DNA of 64,000 nucleotides from Stomoxys calcitrans (taxonomy: Eukaryota; Arthropoda; Insecta; Diptera; Muscidae). The stretch lies in contig NC_081552.1 in assembly GCF_963082655.1 (NCBI RefSeq), positions 58,136,561 to 58,200,560 on the forward strand, in the 5' to 3' direction. The notes beneath the pieces are model-generated. The model was not told where the DNA came from, did not search any database, and was given only the letters and a program-made list of their open reading frames with translations. The position numbers and the translations under genes were made by a program. Below, piece after piece: positions 22,376-33,702 of this stretch (position 1 is its first letter; each line of letters opens with the position of its first letter).

Positions 22376-22908
22376 ATATATATTTTTATATCCCCACCAT
22401 AGGATGGGGGTATACTAATCTAGTCATTCCGTTTGTAACACCTCGAAATATTAATCTAGGACCCCTAAAGAATATATATATTGTTGATCGTCTCGAAATT
22501 CTGGTTCGAACTAGCAATATCCATCCGTCCGTCCGAGCCCATAAGAAGCCATAACTTTTGTCCTACTTGGCTGAAATTTTGAACATAGTGTTTTGTTATG
22601 ACTTCCATCAACTGTGTCACGTACGGTCCAAATCGGTCAAGAACCTGATGTAGCTCTTTTATAAACCGACCACCCGAGTTGACTTTTTGAGCCCCTGGAA
22701 GTCTCAATTTGTGTCCGCTGAAATTTTGCACATAGTATTCTGTTATGACTCCCAACAACTGTGCCAAGTACGGTTCAAATCGGTCTTTAATCTAATATAG
22801 CTCCCATATAACCGATCGCCCGATTTGACTTCTCGAGCCCGTGGAAGCCACAATTTTCATCCGATTTGGCTGAAATTTAGCATGCAGTGTTCTGTTATGA
22901 CTTTCAAC

Positions 22909-24496
22909 AAGTATAAAGGCGTTAAGTTCGGCCTGGCCAAACTTTGAATACCCATCACCTCGCGTTACATATATAACCACCTTTTGTCATAATCCGGTGA
23001 AAATTCATAATTTATGCCTCCATAGCAGCTTTATCAAAATATGGTCCGATTTTGACCAAATTCGACGCGGATATTGAGAGGTCTAATATGTACAAGTCAT
23101 TGTTCAATTTTGTAGAACAAAATATTGGTCTTTATGGTAGCCATATCCATATATAGACCGATGTGAACCATAAACGACTCGGATGCCGAAAAGACTAACA
23201 TAAGTCACTGTATCAAATTTCAGTGAAATCGGACAATAAATGCGCCTTTAAGGGGCTCAAGACTTTAAATACAGAGATCGGTCTATATGGCAGCTATATC
23301 CAAATCTGCCAAATCTGGGCCAAATTGAAGAGGGATGCCGAAGGGCCTAACACAACTCACTGTCCCAAATTTCGGCGAAATCGAACCAAAAAAGTGTATT
23401 TTATGGAGTCAAGACTTTAAATCGAGTGGTCGGTCTATATGACAGCTATATCCAAATCTGAACCGATCTGGGCCGAATTCAAGAAGGATTTTAAAGAGCC
23501 TAACGCAACTTACTGTCCCAAATTTCGACGAAAGCGGACAATAAATACGCCTTTTATGGGCCCAAAACCTTAACTCGAGATATCGGTCAATATAGCAGCT
23601 ATATTCCAATCGACCGATCTGAGCGAAATTGTAGAAGGATATCGAAGAGCCTTACATTACTCACTGTCCCAAATTTCGGCGTCATCGGACAATAAATGCG
23701 CCTTTTATGGGCCTAAGACCTTAAATCGAGAAATCGGTCTATATGGCAGCTATATCCAAATCTGAACCGATCTGGGCCAAACTGTAGAAGGGTGTCGAAG
23801 GGCCTAACATAACTCACGGTCTCAAATTTCGGCGAAATCGGATAATAAATGCGCCTTTTATGGGCTGTCATATGGACCGAGAGATCGGTCTATATGGCAG
23901 CTATATGCAAATCTGTACTGATTTGGGCCAAATTAAAAAGGGATATTGACTGGCCTAATGCAACTCACTGTCCCAAATACTGGAAAAATCTGATAATAAA
24001 TGCGCATTTTATGAGCCCAAGACCTTAAATTGAGAGATCGGTCTATACTGCAGTTATATCCAAATCTGGACCGATCAAATTAAAGAAGCATGTCGATTGG
24101 CCTAACGTAACTCACTGTGACAAATTTAAGAACAATCGGACAATAAATGTGGATTTTATGGGTCTAAGACCCTAAATCGTCGGATCGGTCTATATGGGGG
24201 GTATATCAAGATATAGTCCGATATAGCCCATCTTCGAACTTAACCTGCTTATGGATAGAAGAAGAATCTGTGCAAAGTTTCAGCTCAATATCTCTATTTC
24301 TAAAGACTGTAGCGTGATTTTAATACACAAACGGACAGACGGACGGACATGGCTAGACCTTCTTAGATTTTTACGCTGATCAAGAATATGTATACTTTAT
24401 ACGGTCGGAAATGGATATTTCAATGTGTTGCAAAAGTAATGACAAAATGCATATATCCCCATCCCCCAAAGATGTGCTGTGTGTGGGCATAAAAAT
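22909..24496 (+). mobile_element. HINE-B element nested in HINE-A2
   Basis: It begins ACAAGTATAAAGGCGTTAAG, then a hairpin with mismatches (GTTCGGCCTGGCCAAAC) and TACCCATCACC. About eight units with CGGTCTATATGGCAGCTATA follow. It then has the core with a GACA/GACG run (24331-24350) and a decayed end (GTGTGTGGGCATAAAAA). Point changes at both termini indicate an older copy than 11500-12937. Confidence 0.75.
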
Positions 24497-24632
24497 TTAG
24501 GTCTTACAAGCCGCAATATTTGTCCGATTTGGCTAAAATTTTGCATGTAGTTTCTCCTATGACTCATACAAGCGTTCCAAGTTGAGCCCTTATAAGTCGC
24601 AATTTTTGTTCAATTTGGCTGAAATTGTAGTA

Positions 24633-24864
24633 CAGGGTGGCTGATGAAAGCCGCTACCAAAAAAAAATGTAATAACTTTTTTTCTATTTAATAATAATAA
24701 TTTAATAATTAATTTAATTAATTAATTAATTAATTTAATTAATAATAATTTAATAATTAATTTAATAATTTAATTTAACATGAATAAAAGAAAAATGTAT
24801 TCCATACACCGAAAAAAAAATGTAGCAATATTCATCATTGTAGCAATATTCATCAGCCACCCTG
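24633..24864. mobile_element. 232-bp MITE with 16-bp perfect TIRs and TA duplication
   Basis: CAGGGTGGCTGATGAA at the left is exactly inverted as TTCATCAGCCACCCTG at the right. TA flanks both ends (24631-24632 and 24865-24866). The interior is A/T-rich with repeated TTAATTAATTAAT and no coding capacity. TIR plus TA target indicates a Tc1/mariner-superfamily MITE. HINE-A2 sequence is continuous across it. Confidence 0.85.
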
Positions 24865-25127
24865 TACATGTAGTGTTCTGTTATGACTTCGAACAACTGT
24901 GCAAAGTACGATCCAAATCAGTATATAACCTGATATAGCTCCCATATAAACCGATCTCTCGATCATCCTTGTTTCCTAAAAATTAAAATTTTTGCTGATT
25001 TGACAGAAGTTTGGTATGTAGAATAAAATTATGCCCTTCAACTTAATTTATTTTTTATAATTTTTTTGCAGAATCCATGGGTTCCCAAGATTCGGCCCGG
25101 ACGAACTTAGCACGATTTTACTTGTTA

Positions 25128-25414
25128 AACTTTAAATGTTAAATAATTTCTGTGCTAGGCTATGCGTAATTAATACATTTTCGGTTGAAACAAGCGAAAA
25201 CAACCAACATATGCTGAAAAATTACCTTCAACATGGACAAAGGAGTAAATACATGCTTCTATCAAATAAATGATGTTTTTTTTGCAATGGACGCTATTAT
25301 TGCACTGGAAACATATGCAGTTGAAACGAAACTGGATTTAAGGAAGAGACACTTTCATTGGTAAAAGTGATGTATGTTGGCGATGGGGATATAGTACTTG
25401 TTAGATGCAATATA
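25128..25414. other. Unassigned non-coding DNA
   Basis: No ORF, terminus or repeat unit recognised between the HINE-A2 end and the mariner derivative. Confidence 0.35.
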
Positions 25415-25649
25415 TGGGGTTGCCCAAAAAGTAATTGCGGATTTTTTTAAAGAAAGTAAATGCATTTTTAATAAAACTTAGAATGAACTTTAATCAAATA
25501 TACTTTTTTACACTTTTTTTTAAAGCAAGCTAAAAGTAACAGCTGATAACTGACAGAAGAAAGAATGCAATTACAGAGTCACAAGCTGTGAAAAAATTTG
25601 TCAACGCCGACTATATGAAAAATCCGCAATTACTTTTTGGGCAACCCAA
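25415..25649 (-). mobile_element. 235-bp mariner deletion derivative (MITE)
   Basis: Terminal repeats TGGGGTTGCCCAAAAAGTAA and (inverted) TTACTTTTTGGGCAACCCAA are flanked by TA (25413-25414 and 25650-25651). The interior matches the 3' UTR (AAAACTTAGAATGAACTTTA) and the 5' UTR (GTCAACGCCGACTATATG, AGCTGATAACTGACAG) of the mariner at 30447. All of the transposase is deleted. Reverse orientation relative to that element. Confidence 0.85.
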
Positions 25650-27180
25650 TATAAATATGTTTTAAAAACAGGATAAACTAAAATTATGAAAATGTTTGGG
25701 CATACATAATCTCATAGTGGCATCAAAATTGAAGCAATGGTTAGGTAAATTTCCAATAAACCAAACGTTCAGAAGTCTACAAAAATTCGGCAAAATCGTC
25801 CAAAGTCGGATCTGAAGTCTGTTCGGATTCTTAACGAAAAATATACGAAGTGCTTGGCTTCGGAATGAAATGTCGGAGGGAAATCTGATTTTCGCACCGA
25901 ATTCTACAAATTTCGATCAAATATGTTCAAACTATACAAACTACGGTTGAAAAATGACAACATTACTGCAAATTACCCAAAATCTGACCAACATATATGT
26001 GGGAGTTAAATAAATCTGAACCGATTTTGACCAAACTTCTTAGATTTTCTGGTAGGCACCGAGGAAAACGTTGTGCAAAATTTTGGCAAGATTGACCAAT
26101 AAATACGTTTGCAGTTGCTCTATAAGTGAAATTTGGGCGGTATACATATATGGCAGCTATATCAAATTCTGAGGCCACTGTAGCGCAGAGGTTAGCATGT
26201 CCGCATGTGACGCTGAACGCCTGGGTTCGAATCCTGGCGAGACCATCACAAAAAGTTTTCAGCGGGGGTTTTTCCCCTCCTATGCTGGCAACATTTGTTA
26301 GGTACTATGCCATGTAAAACTTCTCTCTAAAGAGATGTCGCAAAGGAGGTCCTTATCATTGAGCTTAAATTTGAATCGGACTGCACTCATTGGTATGTGA
26401 GAAGTTTGCCCCTGTTCCTTAGTGGAATGTTACATTAAGAGTCATAAAAAACCTTCCTGCCAAATCTCTTGAGAATCGGTTAACAAATGAGTACTTTATT
26501 GCAACATTTCTGAAAATCGGACGAACATATATATGGGAGCTTTATCGAAATATGAACTTATTTTGACCAAACTACTTAGATATTGTGGTAGTCGTCCAGG
26601 AAAGCATTGTACAACATTTTTGGCAAGATTGGTCAATAAATGCAAGTGTATTGGCCATAGATTTGAAAATCGGGTAATATACATATATGGCATCTATATC
26701 TAAATCTTAACCGATTTCTATGAAATTTACCAGTAAAGTCAAGAGTCACAAAAAATTATTGCTGCTTAATTTCGAGAGAATATGTTAACAAATGTCCATG
26801 TTAATGCATTATTACTACAAATCGGACGAACATATATATGGGAGCTATATCCAAATCTGAACCGATTTTTGTCCAATTTCAATAGTTTCAATTTCCAATT
26901 GAAGATGATTGGATAAAAACTACGACCTGTAGTTTGTACACAAGTAGCATGGACAGACGGAAATACAGTCAGACAGACGTACAGACAGACAGATAGACAG
27001 TCAGACAGACAGGTAGACAGACAGATAGAGGAACATAGCTAAATCGAATCAAGGAGTGATTCTGGGTCGATCGGTATACTTATCAATGGGTATATATCTC
27101 TTCCTTCTGGGTATTACAAACAAATGCACTTAGTTATTATACTCTATACTGTATTACAGGGTATGTAGGGTATGGAAATC
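25650..27180 (+). mobile_element. Family C tandem element, interrupted by a SINE
   Basis: 25650-25950 is not assigned with confidence. From about 25950, units with ATATATGGGAGCTATATC and TTCTCGAGAATCGG-like words recur. A GACA-rich run lies at about 26942-27020 and the end is TATTACAGGGTATGTAGGGT near 27175. The layout (units, GTCY-type run, TAATAC...GGGTA end) parallels the HINEs. The hairpin end is not present on the left. Confidence 0.5.
26173..26431 (+). mobile_element. tRNA-derived SINE, copy 2
   Basis: A better preserved head than copy 1: GTAGCGCAGAGGTTAGCATG (A-box region) and GGGTTCGAATCCTGG (B box). Body and the GTTCCTTAGTGGAATGTT end match 17990-18297, apart from a deletion of about 35 bp after GATGTCGCA. 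It is flanked on both sides by family C units. Confidence 0.8.
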
Positions 27181-27560
27181 AGAAGGAACATTTAGAGTTG
27201 TCTTTAAGACTTCTGATCAAATTGTGATGTTGAGTTTTAAAGAATGCGGATGTGTTTTCCGACTTGTCTTATCAATTTCTGACCGAAAGTATATTAGAAT
27301 TCCTAAAGTATCAGAGAGTTTTTTTCCGACTCGTCGTATCGACTTCTCATTCAAATATTAGTAGAATTTGGATATACTTTCCGGCTTGTCTTATCGAATT
27401 TTAACCGAATTCTGAAGAAATTCTAACAGTATTCGAATGTGTTTTCCGACAGTTTGTATGTTCCGCATAGACTCAAAAACAGCCGAACCGATTACCTTGA
27501 ACTTTTCACAGAGTGTGTAGGTTGGGCTAGAAGGAAACATAGGCAATATAATTTGTATCC
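27181..27560 (+). repeat. Short tandem array (about 65 bp) and a family D start
   Basis: TTCCGACTTGTCTTATCAATT-type words restart near 27257, 27326 and 27381, each followed by CCGAA and AGAATT. From about 27455 the sequence reads GACTCAAAAACAGCCGAACC and TTTTCACAGAGTGTG, the start seen in family D at 28890 and 56930. Confidence 0.45.
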
Positions 27561-27589
27561 TCTACACCACAACTTTGGTACAGGTTATT

Positions 27590-28548
27590 ATGACTTAGTG
27601 AATTTATTGTAATACCCAGAAGGAAGAGAGATAGACCCATTGATAAGTATGCCGATCGTCTCACAATCACTTTCTGATTCGATTTAGCTATGCCCGTCTG
27701 TCTGTCCGTCTGTCCATGTTCATTTGTGTACAAAGTATAGGTCGCAATTTTCACCAGATCTTCAAATTTAGCCAAGCATTTTCTTAGACCGATTGAAATT
27801 GGAAAAAATCGGTTTAGGCTTAGATATAGCTCCCATATATGTGTTTTTCCGATTTGGACTTAAATTGCATTTATATCGTTATTTGTAAACCAATTCTCAC
27901 GAAATTTTGCAGGAAAGATTGTCTTATAAATATTGATATTATTAGTGAGTTTCATAGAAATCGGTTTTTATTTAGATATAGCTCCCATATATATGTTCGT
28001 CAGTTTTGAATAAAATTGCAATTATATCGTTATTTGTAAACCGATTCTCACGAAACCGAACCGAAACCAAACCGATTTTCACGTGGGATTCTCTTATAAG
28101 TCTCGACATTATTGGTGAATTTCATAGTAATCGGTTCAGATTTAGATACAAATTCCATATATATATTCGACCGATTTGGACTAGCATCGCAATAATTTGG
28201 TCATTTGTAAACCGATTCACACGAAATATGGCACAACGGATGACTCCCGATATTGCTTCTAAATTTAATAGAAATCGGTTCAGATTTAGATATAGCTCTC
28301 ATATATATTTTCGTCCGATTTTGAGTAATACTCAATAATTTAGTAATGTATTAACAGATTTGTTTGTTAACAAAATTTGGGACGAAGGTTCTTTTATAAC
28401 TCTTCTGATGACTGATGAATTTCATAGAAATTTGTTCAGTTTTAGATATAGGTCCCATATACGATTTAAATTTTTAAGGCCTTTGCTAACCCATTTATCA
28501 ATGGATCTTGTGTAGGTGTAGGGTATCAGGCCGTCCTTACTTATTTGA
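27590..28548 (-). mobile_element. Family C tandem element, reversed
   Basis: It starts GTAATACCCAGAAGGAAGAG, then GTCTGTCTGTCCGTCTGTCC (about 27697-27716). Four to five units follow with TTTAGATATAGCTCCCATAT and ATCGGTTCAGATTTAGATA. The end GTGTAGGGTATCAGGCCGTC and CTTACTTATTTGATA is a decayed hairpin terminus. Convergent with the family C element ending near 27175. Confidence 0.55.
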
Positions 28549-29200
28549 TATCGGAAAGGTGGTTATGCCACAAACACCATCCATATTCAGAAGTGGGCCG
28601 ATTGGGGTAAAATGGGTATCAAATTAAAGGTATTGGGGAGAAGAATACGAATATGGTATTAAAATTTGAATCTACGTACCCATCATGCCGCCCCAATCCC
28701 AAAAGTCCACCAAACAGACATATTGCACCTTCGTGTCAATATGGGGCTCGAATGAAAGGTTTTCAGGAGTAGATTACGAGTCTGGAATACAAAATCAGAT
28801 CGAAGTATAAGGGGTCACCCCAACCCCAAAAACTCTCCAAATGGGCATAAGACGTATCATGACTATATGGGACTCAGTTTGTTTGTTCGTTCCGTAGAAT
28901 CAAAAACAGGTGAACCGTTTTTCTTAACATTTTCACAGAATGTGCAGGTTTGTCTGGAAGGAAACCTAGGCTATATAATTTTTAGATATTGGATGGAAGC
29001 AGACCCTCCTCCTCACCCCAAAAACGTTGCACAAAACTAAAAGTCGACCGATAGGCACAATATGGGTATCAAATGACAGCTATTGGAGACCAGAAAACGA
29101 ATATCATATTAAAATTTGGGTCCAACTATACTATATATAGAACTATAGGAACGTTAAAAAAACACATAAAATTCAGAAAATTGTTTGAATCGATGATACG
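28549..29200 (+). repeat. Family D tandem array
   Basis: Units with CAATATGGGGCTCGAATGAA, AATACGAATATGGTATTAAA and CCCCAAAAAC. A second family start (TAGAATCAAAAACAGGTGAA) lies at about 28897. There is no GC-rich terminus. Confidence 0.5.
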
Positions 29201-29209
29201 GTTCATTCA

Positions 29210-29655
29210 ATTTAATATTTGCAGACTATTTCTTACAAATGTTGACTGCTCCTCAAATGGTCCACCCGCTAAGTCTAATTTTGGCATACTATTTCCGACA
29301 TCTCGGCCGGTATCTCACGAATTAATGCTTCAATGTTGTCTTCCAATAAGTCAATTGAATCGGGCTATTCTGTATAGAAATGAGTTTGCCATCTTGTAGA
29401 AACCACATGTTATGCAAGTCAAGCTCTTGCATTTTGGCCAAAAAAGTTGGATATCATCTCACGATAGCGCTCACCATTCACAGTTACGTTTCGATTTGCA
29501 TCATCTTTGAAGATGTACGGTCCAATTATGCAACCACCCATAAACCGCACCAAACTGTGACTTTTCCGGATGCATTAGTAGCTCTTCCAATGTTTCTGGC
29601 TGATATTCACTCCAAAATCGACAATTCTGCTTATAACATTGAGCCAAAATAGCTT
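29210..29655 (-). pseudogene. Tc1/mariner-superfamily transposase relic (DD41D-like, middle part)
   Basis: Minus-strand reading with several stops and frameshifts gives, in order, FWSEYQPETLEE, HPEKSQFGAVYGWLH, VNGERYRE (degenerate), PKMQELDLH-like and TCGF. These are the segments between the first and second catalytic aspartates in the DD41D-type family represented C-terminally at 20770. No terminal repeats recognised. Confidence 0.55.
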
Positions 29656-29682
29656 CGCCCATAAAATGGAAGAAGAACGCGA

Positions 29683-30006
29683 TGATACAGCTTCCTTATA
29701 AACCGATCTCGCTATTTTATTTCTTGAGCCCCTAAAGTGCGCAATTCTTATTCGAATTGGCTGAAATTGTACACAATAACTTCTTCTATAGACACCCACA
29801 TTCAATTTAATTATGGTTCATAACTTGATATAGCTTGATGTATTATGGACCATAACTTGATATAGTTCCAATAGCATAGCAATTCTTTTCTGTTATTCTT
29901 GGTTTGTCTAAAAAGAGATACCGGGAAAAGAACTCGACAAAGGCGATCCATGATGGAGGGTATATAAGATTCGGCCCGGCCGAACTTAGCACGCTTTTGC
30001 TTGTTG
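29683..30006 (-). mobile_element. HINE-A hairpin-end fragment
   Basis: It contains the last unit (TTCTTGAGCCCCTAAAG, GCAATTCTTATTCGAATTGG), GATACCGGGAAAAGAACTCG, ATGATGGAGGGTATATAAG, the hairpin TTCGGCCCGGCCGAA and CTTTTGCTTGTT. The microsatellite end is missing. Confidence 0.75.
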
Positions 30007-30446
30007 ACATTGTGAACGTTTCGGGCTTCACCAAGGACTCCATTTTGTACTATAATTTAACCCCTGTAAAAGCTTATATCTTTCAGTTATCTTACGCTAA
30101 TAAAGGGTTTTCCTGGAATTCGGGTATTTCTAAGAAAACAATTAGGTAAAAGTCCAAATTTTCCAATTGTCACATCTCTTGATCGTCAACAAATCAAAAA
30201 TAATGTGTTTCTTTTTGTCAATGTTCATAAAGTAAAAGCAAAAAGTCAGTGCGTAATCCGAATCAAGATCCTGTAACCACTTACTAATAGATATATCAGC
30301 AATAATACTTTTACATGGGCATGACCTTCAAGTAAAGTGCTTCAGAGTAAACATACCACCAGATGACAAATAATTAATTCTTCGTACAAATATTTAAGTG
30401 GTAAAAATAATGTCATGCCTCTAAACATACCGAAGTATGGAAAATA
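30007..30446. other. Unassigned non-coding DNA
   Basis: A+T-rich with no supported ORF or repeat. It ends at the TA target of the mariner. Confidence 0.35.
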
Positions 30447-31397
30447 TTGGGTTGCCCAAAAAGTATTTGTTGGTAATATTGTAGTAATATAGTCGGCGTT
30501 GACAATTTTTTTCAACGGCTTGTGACTCTGTAATTGCATTCTTTCTTCTGTCAGTTATCAGCTGTTACTTTTAGCTTGCTTTAGAAAAAAGTGCGCGAAA
30601 TTTTGTTTACATTTGTTTGTTTGGCGTCAATTTTAATATGGGTACCACATGTATTGAAAGAAATTCATTTAACAAACCGAATCAACGCTTGTGATATGCA
30701 CCTTAAATGCAATGAATTCGATCCGTTTTTAAAACGAATCATAACTGGAGATGAAATATGGATTGTTTACAACAACGTTAGTCGAAAACGATCATGGTCC
30801 AAGCATGGTGAACCAGCTCAAACCACTTCAAAGGCCGATATCCACCAAAAGAAGGTTATGCTGTCTGTTTGGTGGGATTGGAAGGGTGTGGTATATTTTG
30901 AGCTGCTTCCAAGGAACCAAACGATTAATTCGGATGTTTACTGTCAACAATTGGACAAATTGAATACAGCCATCAAGGAGAAGGGACCAGAATTGGTCAA
31001 TCGTAAAGGTGTCATATTCCACCAGGACAACGCTAGTACGCACACATCTTTGGTCACTCGCCAAAAACTGAGTGAGCTTAGCTGGGAACTTTTGATGCAT
31101 CCACCATATAGCCCTGACCTTGCACCATCAGACCACCATTTATTTCGATCTTTGCAAAACTCCTTAAATGGTAAAACTTTCGGCAATGATGAGGATATAA
31201 AATCGCACTTGGTTCAGTTTTTTGCAGATAAAGGCCAGAAGTTCTATGAGCGTGGAATATTAAATTTGCCAGGAAGATGGCAAAAGGTTATCGAACAAAA
31301 TGGAAATTATATATTTGATTAAAGTTCATTCTAAGTTTTATTAAAAATGCATTTACTTTCTTTTAAAAAATCCGCAATTACTTTTTAGGCAACCCAA
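30447..31397 (+). mobile_element. mariner element 1 (951 bp, internally deleted)
   Basis: Inverted termini TTGGGTTGCCCAAAAAGTA and (inverted) TTACTTTTTAGGCAACCCAA lie in a TA duplication (30445-30446 and 31398-31399). Full-length mariners are about 1.3 kb; here the 5' third of the transposase is deleted. The 5' leader (GTCGGCGTTGACAATTTTTT onward) is also found, inverted, in the derivative at 25415. Confidence 0.9.
30636..31322 (+). pseudogene. mariner transposase, N-terminally deleted
   Basis: The open frame runs from WVPHVLKEI to the stop after EQNGNYIFD. The catalytic triad of a D,D34D mariner is intact: TGDEIW, FHQDNAS and PYSPDLAPSD, with 34 residues between the second and third Asp. 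The DNA-binding N-terminal half (about 115 residues) is missing; upstream codons (LFTFVCLASIL) come from translated leader, not transposase. No ATG precedes WVPH in frame. The protein could not bind its ends. It resembles the cecropia-type branch, tentatively. Confidence 0.85.
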
Positions 31398-31399
31398 TA

Positions 31400-31622
31400 T
31401 TAATTTGGCCCTTCGTCATCTTTCTGCAAATTTGGCGAGTCGGTCTACATTTGGATTCAGCTGCCGTAGAGACAGTTCTCTCAACTTAAAATCTTCTGCC
31501 CATAAATAACGGATTTATTGTCCGATTTCGCCGAAATTTGGGACAGTGAGTTGTGTTAGGCCCTTCGACATCCCTCTTCCATTTGATCGGTTCAGATATG
31601 TATATCGCTACCATATAGACCA
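31400..31622 (-). repeat. HINE-B unit fragment
   Basis: About one and a half B-type units (TTTATTGTCCGATTTCGCCG, GACAGTGAGTTGTGTTAGGC). Truncated by the mariner on the left and HINE-A2 on the right. Confidence 0.55.
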
Positions 31623-32713
31623 TGAAGCTAGCCGCTTGCAATTTTTTACATACACTTTATATTGATGTAGGTCATTGAGGAATGTAAATGCAACATTAGA
31701 TTTGGATGTAGCTTCCATATAAACCAATATCGCGATTTGATTTCTTGCGCCCATGGAAGCCACAATTTGTGTCCGATTTGGCTTAAGTTTTGCTCATAGT
31801 GTTATGTTATGACTTCCAGAAACCGTGTCAAATACGGGTCAAATCGGTCAAGAACCTGATATTGGATTTGACTTCTTGAGCCCATTGAAGACACATCTTT
31901 TGTCCGATTTGGCTGAAACATGGTGTTCCGTTATGAATTCTATCGACTGTATTAAGTACAGTCTAAATCGGTCAAGAACCTGGTTATAGCTCCCATATAA
32001 ACCGATCTCCCGATTTGACTTCTTGAGCCCCTGGAAGTCTCAATTTTGTCCGATTTGACTGAAATTTCGCACATGGTGTTCTGAACGACTCCCAACAACT
32101 GTGCCAAGTATGGTTCAAATCGGTCTTTAACCTGATATAGCTCCAACATAAACCGATCTCCCGATTTGATTTCTTGAGCCCTTACAAGCCTCATTTTCAA
32201 GTTAGCATGAAGTGTTCTATTATGACTTTCAAAACTGTGACAGGTACGGTCCGAATCGGTCTATAACCTGACATAGCTCCCATATAAACCGAGTTCCCGA
32301 TTTGACTTCTTAAGATCTAACAAGCCTCAATTTTTGTCCGATTCGTCTGAAATTTGCATGTAGTTTTCTTCTATGACTTCCAACAAATGTTCCAAGTATG
32401 CTCCAAATAGGTCTATATTCTGATATAGCTCCCTATTTGCCTTCTTGAGCCCTTAAAAGCCGCAATTTTCGTTCGATTTGGCTAAAATTGTAATGCATGT
32501 AGCATTCTATTATGACTCCAACAACTGTGCCAAGTACGTTTCAAATCGGTATATAACCTGATATGGCTCCCATTTAAACCGATCTCTCGATCATCCTTGT
32601 TTGGTTTGTAGAAGTTTGGTATGTAGAATTTTTTTTATAATTTTTTTCCACCTCCATTCTGGTGGATTTTCAAGATTCGGCTGGGCCGAATTAGCATGCT
32701 TTCACTTATTCTT
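31623..32713 (-). mobile_element. HINE-A2 element, left end missing
   Basis: It enters at GAAGCTAGCCGCTTGC, just inside the GTCY block. About six units with GATTTGACTTCTTGAGCCC follow, and it finishes with a decayed hairpin (GATTCGGCTGGGCCGAATT) and TTTCACTTATT. Confidence 0.65.
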
Positions 32714-32768
32714 TAAACTACTTTTAGAAAATTAAGCGAAGATTTTTAGGTAATTCTCATTAAACATT

Positions 32769-33240
32769 TTATACACACCGCTATAGGATGGGGGTATAGT
32801 CGTCATTCCGTTTGTAGCACCTCGAAATATTCGTCTAGGACCCCATAAAGTATATATATTCTTGATCGTCTTGACGTTCTGAGCCGACCTAGCCTTGTCC
32901 ATCCGTCTGTCGAAATCACGATAGCGATTGAACTCGTAAATCTAGCCGCTTGAAATTTTGCACGGATACTAAATATTGATGTAGGTCGTTGCAATGGGGC
33001 CATATCGGTTCAGATTAAGATGTAGCTCCCATTTAAACCGATCTTCCGATTTGACTTCTTGAGGCGTTAGAAGTCGCAATTTTTATGGATGAAAATTTGC
33101 ATTTAGTGTTCTGTTATGACTTCTACCAAATATGCCAAGTACGATTCAAATCAGTCCATAACCTGATATAGCTCCCATATAAACCGATCTCCCGATTCGA
33201 TTTTTTGAGCTCATCAAAATCGGTTCGTAGTAGCTACAAT
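32769..33240 (-). mobile_element. HINE-A2 left-end fragment
   Basis: It starts TATACACACCGCTATAGGAT, with the core TTCTTGATCGTCTTGACG, a very short GTCC remnant and about one and a half units. It passes without a gap into family C units at about 33240. Confidence 0.6.
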
Positions 33241-33690
33241 TTTCAACCGATCTGCACAAAATTTACAACGGACAGTTTTGCTACTGATACTAACATATCT
33301 GCGAGATTTACTCAAAATCGGTTCAGACTGGAAATATATATGTATCGCCTGATACGCACTTATATGGCCGCATTAACAACAAATTTCAATCGATCTGCAC
33401 AAAATTTGGGACGGATTGTTTTGTTACTGATTCTAACATATCTGCGAGATTTCATCAAAATCGGTTCAAATTTGGAAGTAGCACCCATACATATTTATTG
33501 CCGGATTTGCACTTATATGGCGGTTGTAACAACAATTTTCGAACGATCTGTTTGAAAGTCGGTTCAGATTTAGATAAAGCTCTCATATACATATATATTT
33601 ATATATTGCCTGAATTTATAAGTGTAGGGTAGGTGTAGGGTAGTATATAGTCGGCTTCGCCCGACTTTTGCCTTTCCTTACTGGTTTTTA
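33241..33690 (-). mobile_element. Family C hairpin-end fragment
   Basis: About two units with CGATCTGCACAAAATTTGGG and ACATATCTGCGAGATTT, then GGGTAGTATATAGTCGGCTT, the hairpin AGTCGGCTTCGCCCGACT and TTGCCTTTCCTTACTGGTTT. This defines the family C terminus; the inverted version is at about 50803. Confidence 0.65.
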
Positions 33691-33702
33691 TTTGATGCTA
33701 GC

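Larger units (their letters stand above)
22376..25127 (-). mobile_element. HINE-A2 element, complete, with two nested insertions
   Basis: Left end is CCCCACCATAGGATGGGGGT, with a divergent core (TTGTTGATCGTCTCGAAATT) and only a minimal GTCC run (22523-22534). The hairpin end is GATTCGGCCCGGACGAAC and TTTTACTTGTT at 25127. HINE-B (22909-24496) and a MITE (24633-24864) interrupt it; element sequence is continuous across both. The units contain GACTTCTTGAGCC and TCCGATTTGGCTGAAATTTT like HINE-A, but the subfamily is distinct. Confidence 0.7.

Noticed and set aside
26173..26250. A functional tRNA gene
   Set aside because: A and B boxes are present but acceptor pairing is not convincing, and the sequence continues into the same body as the copy at 17990, so it is a SINE head.
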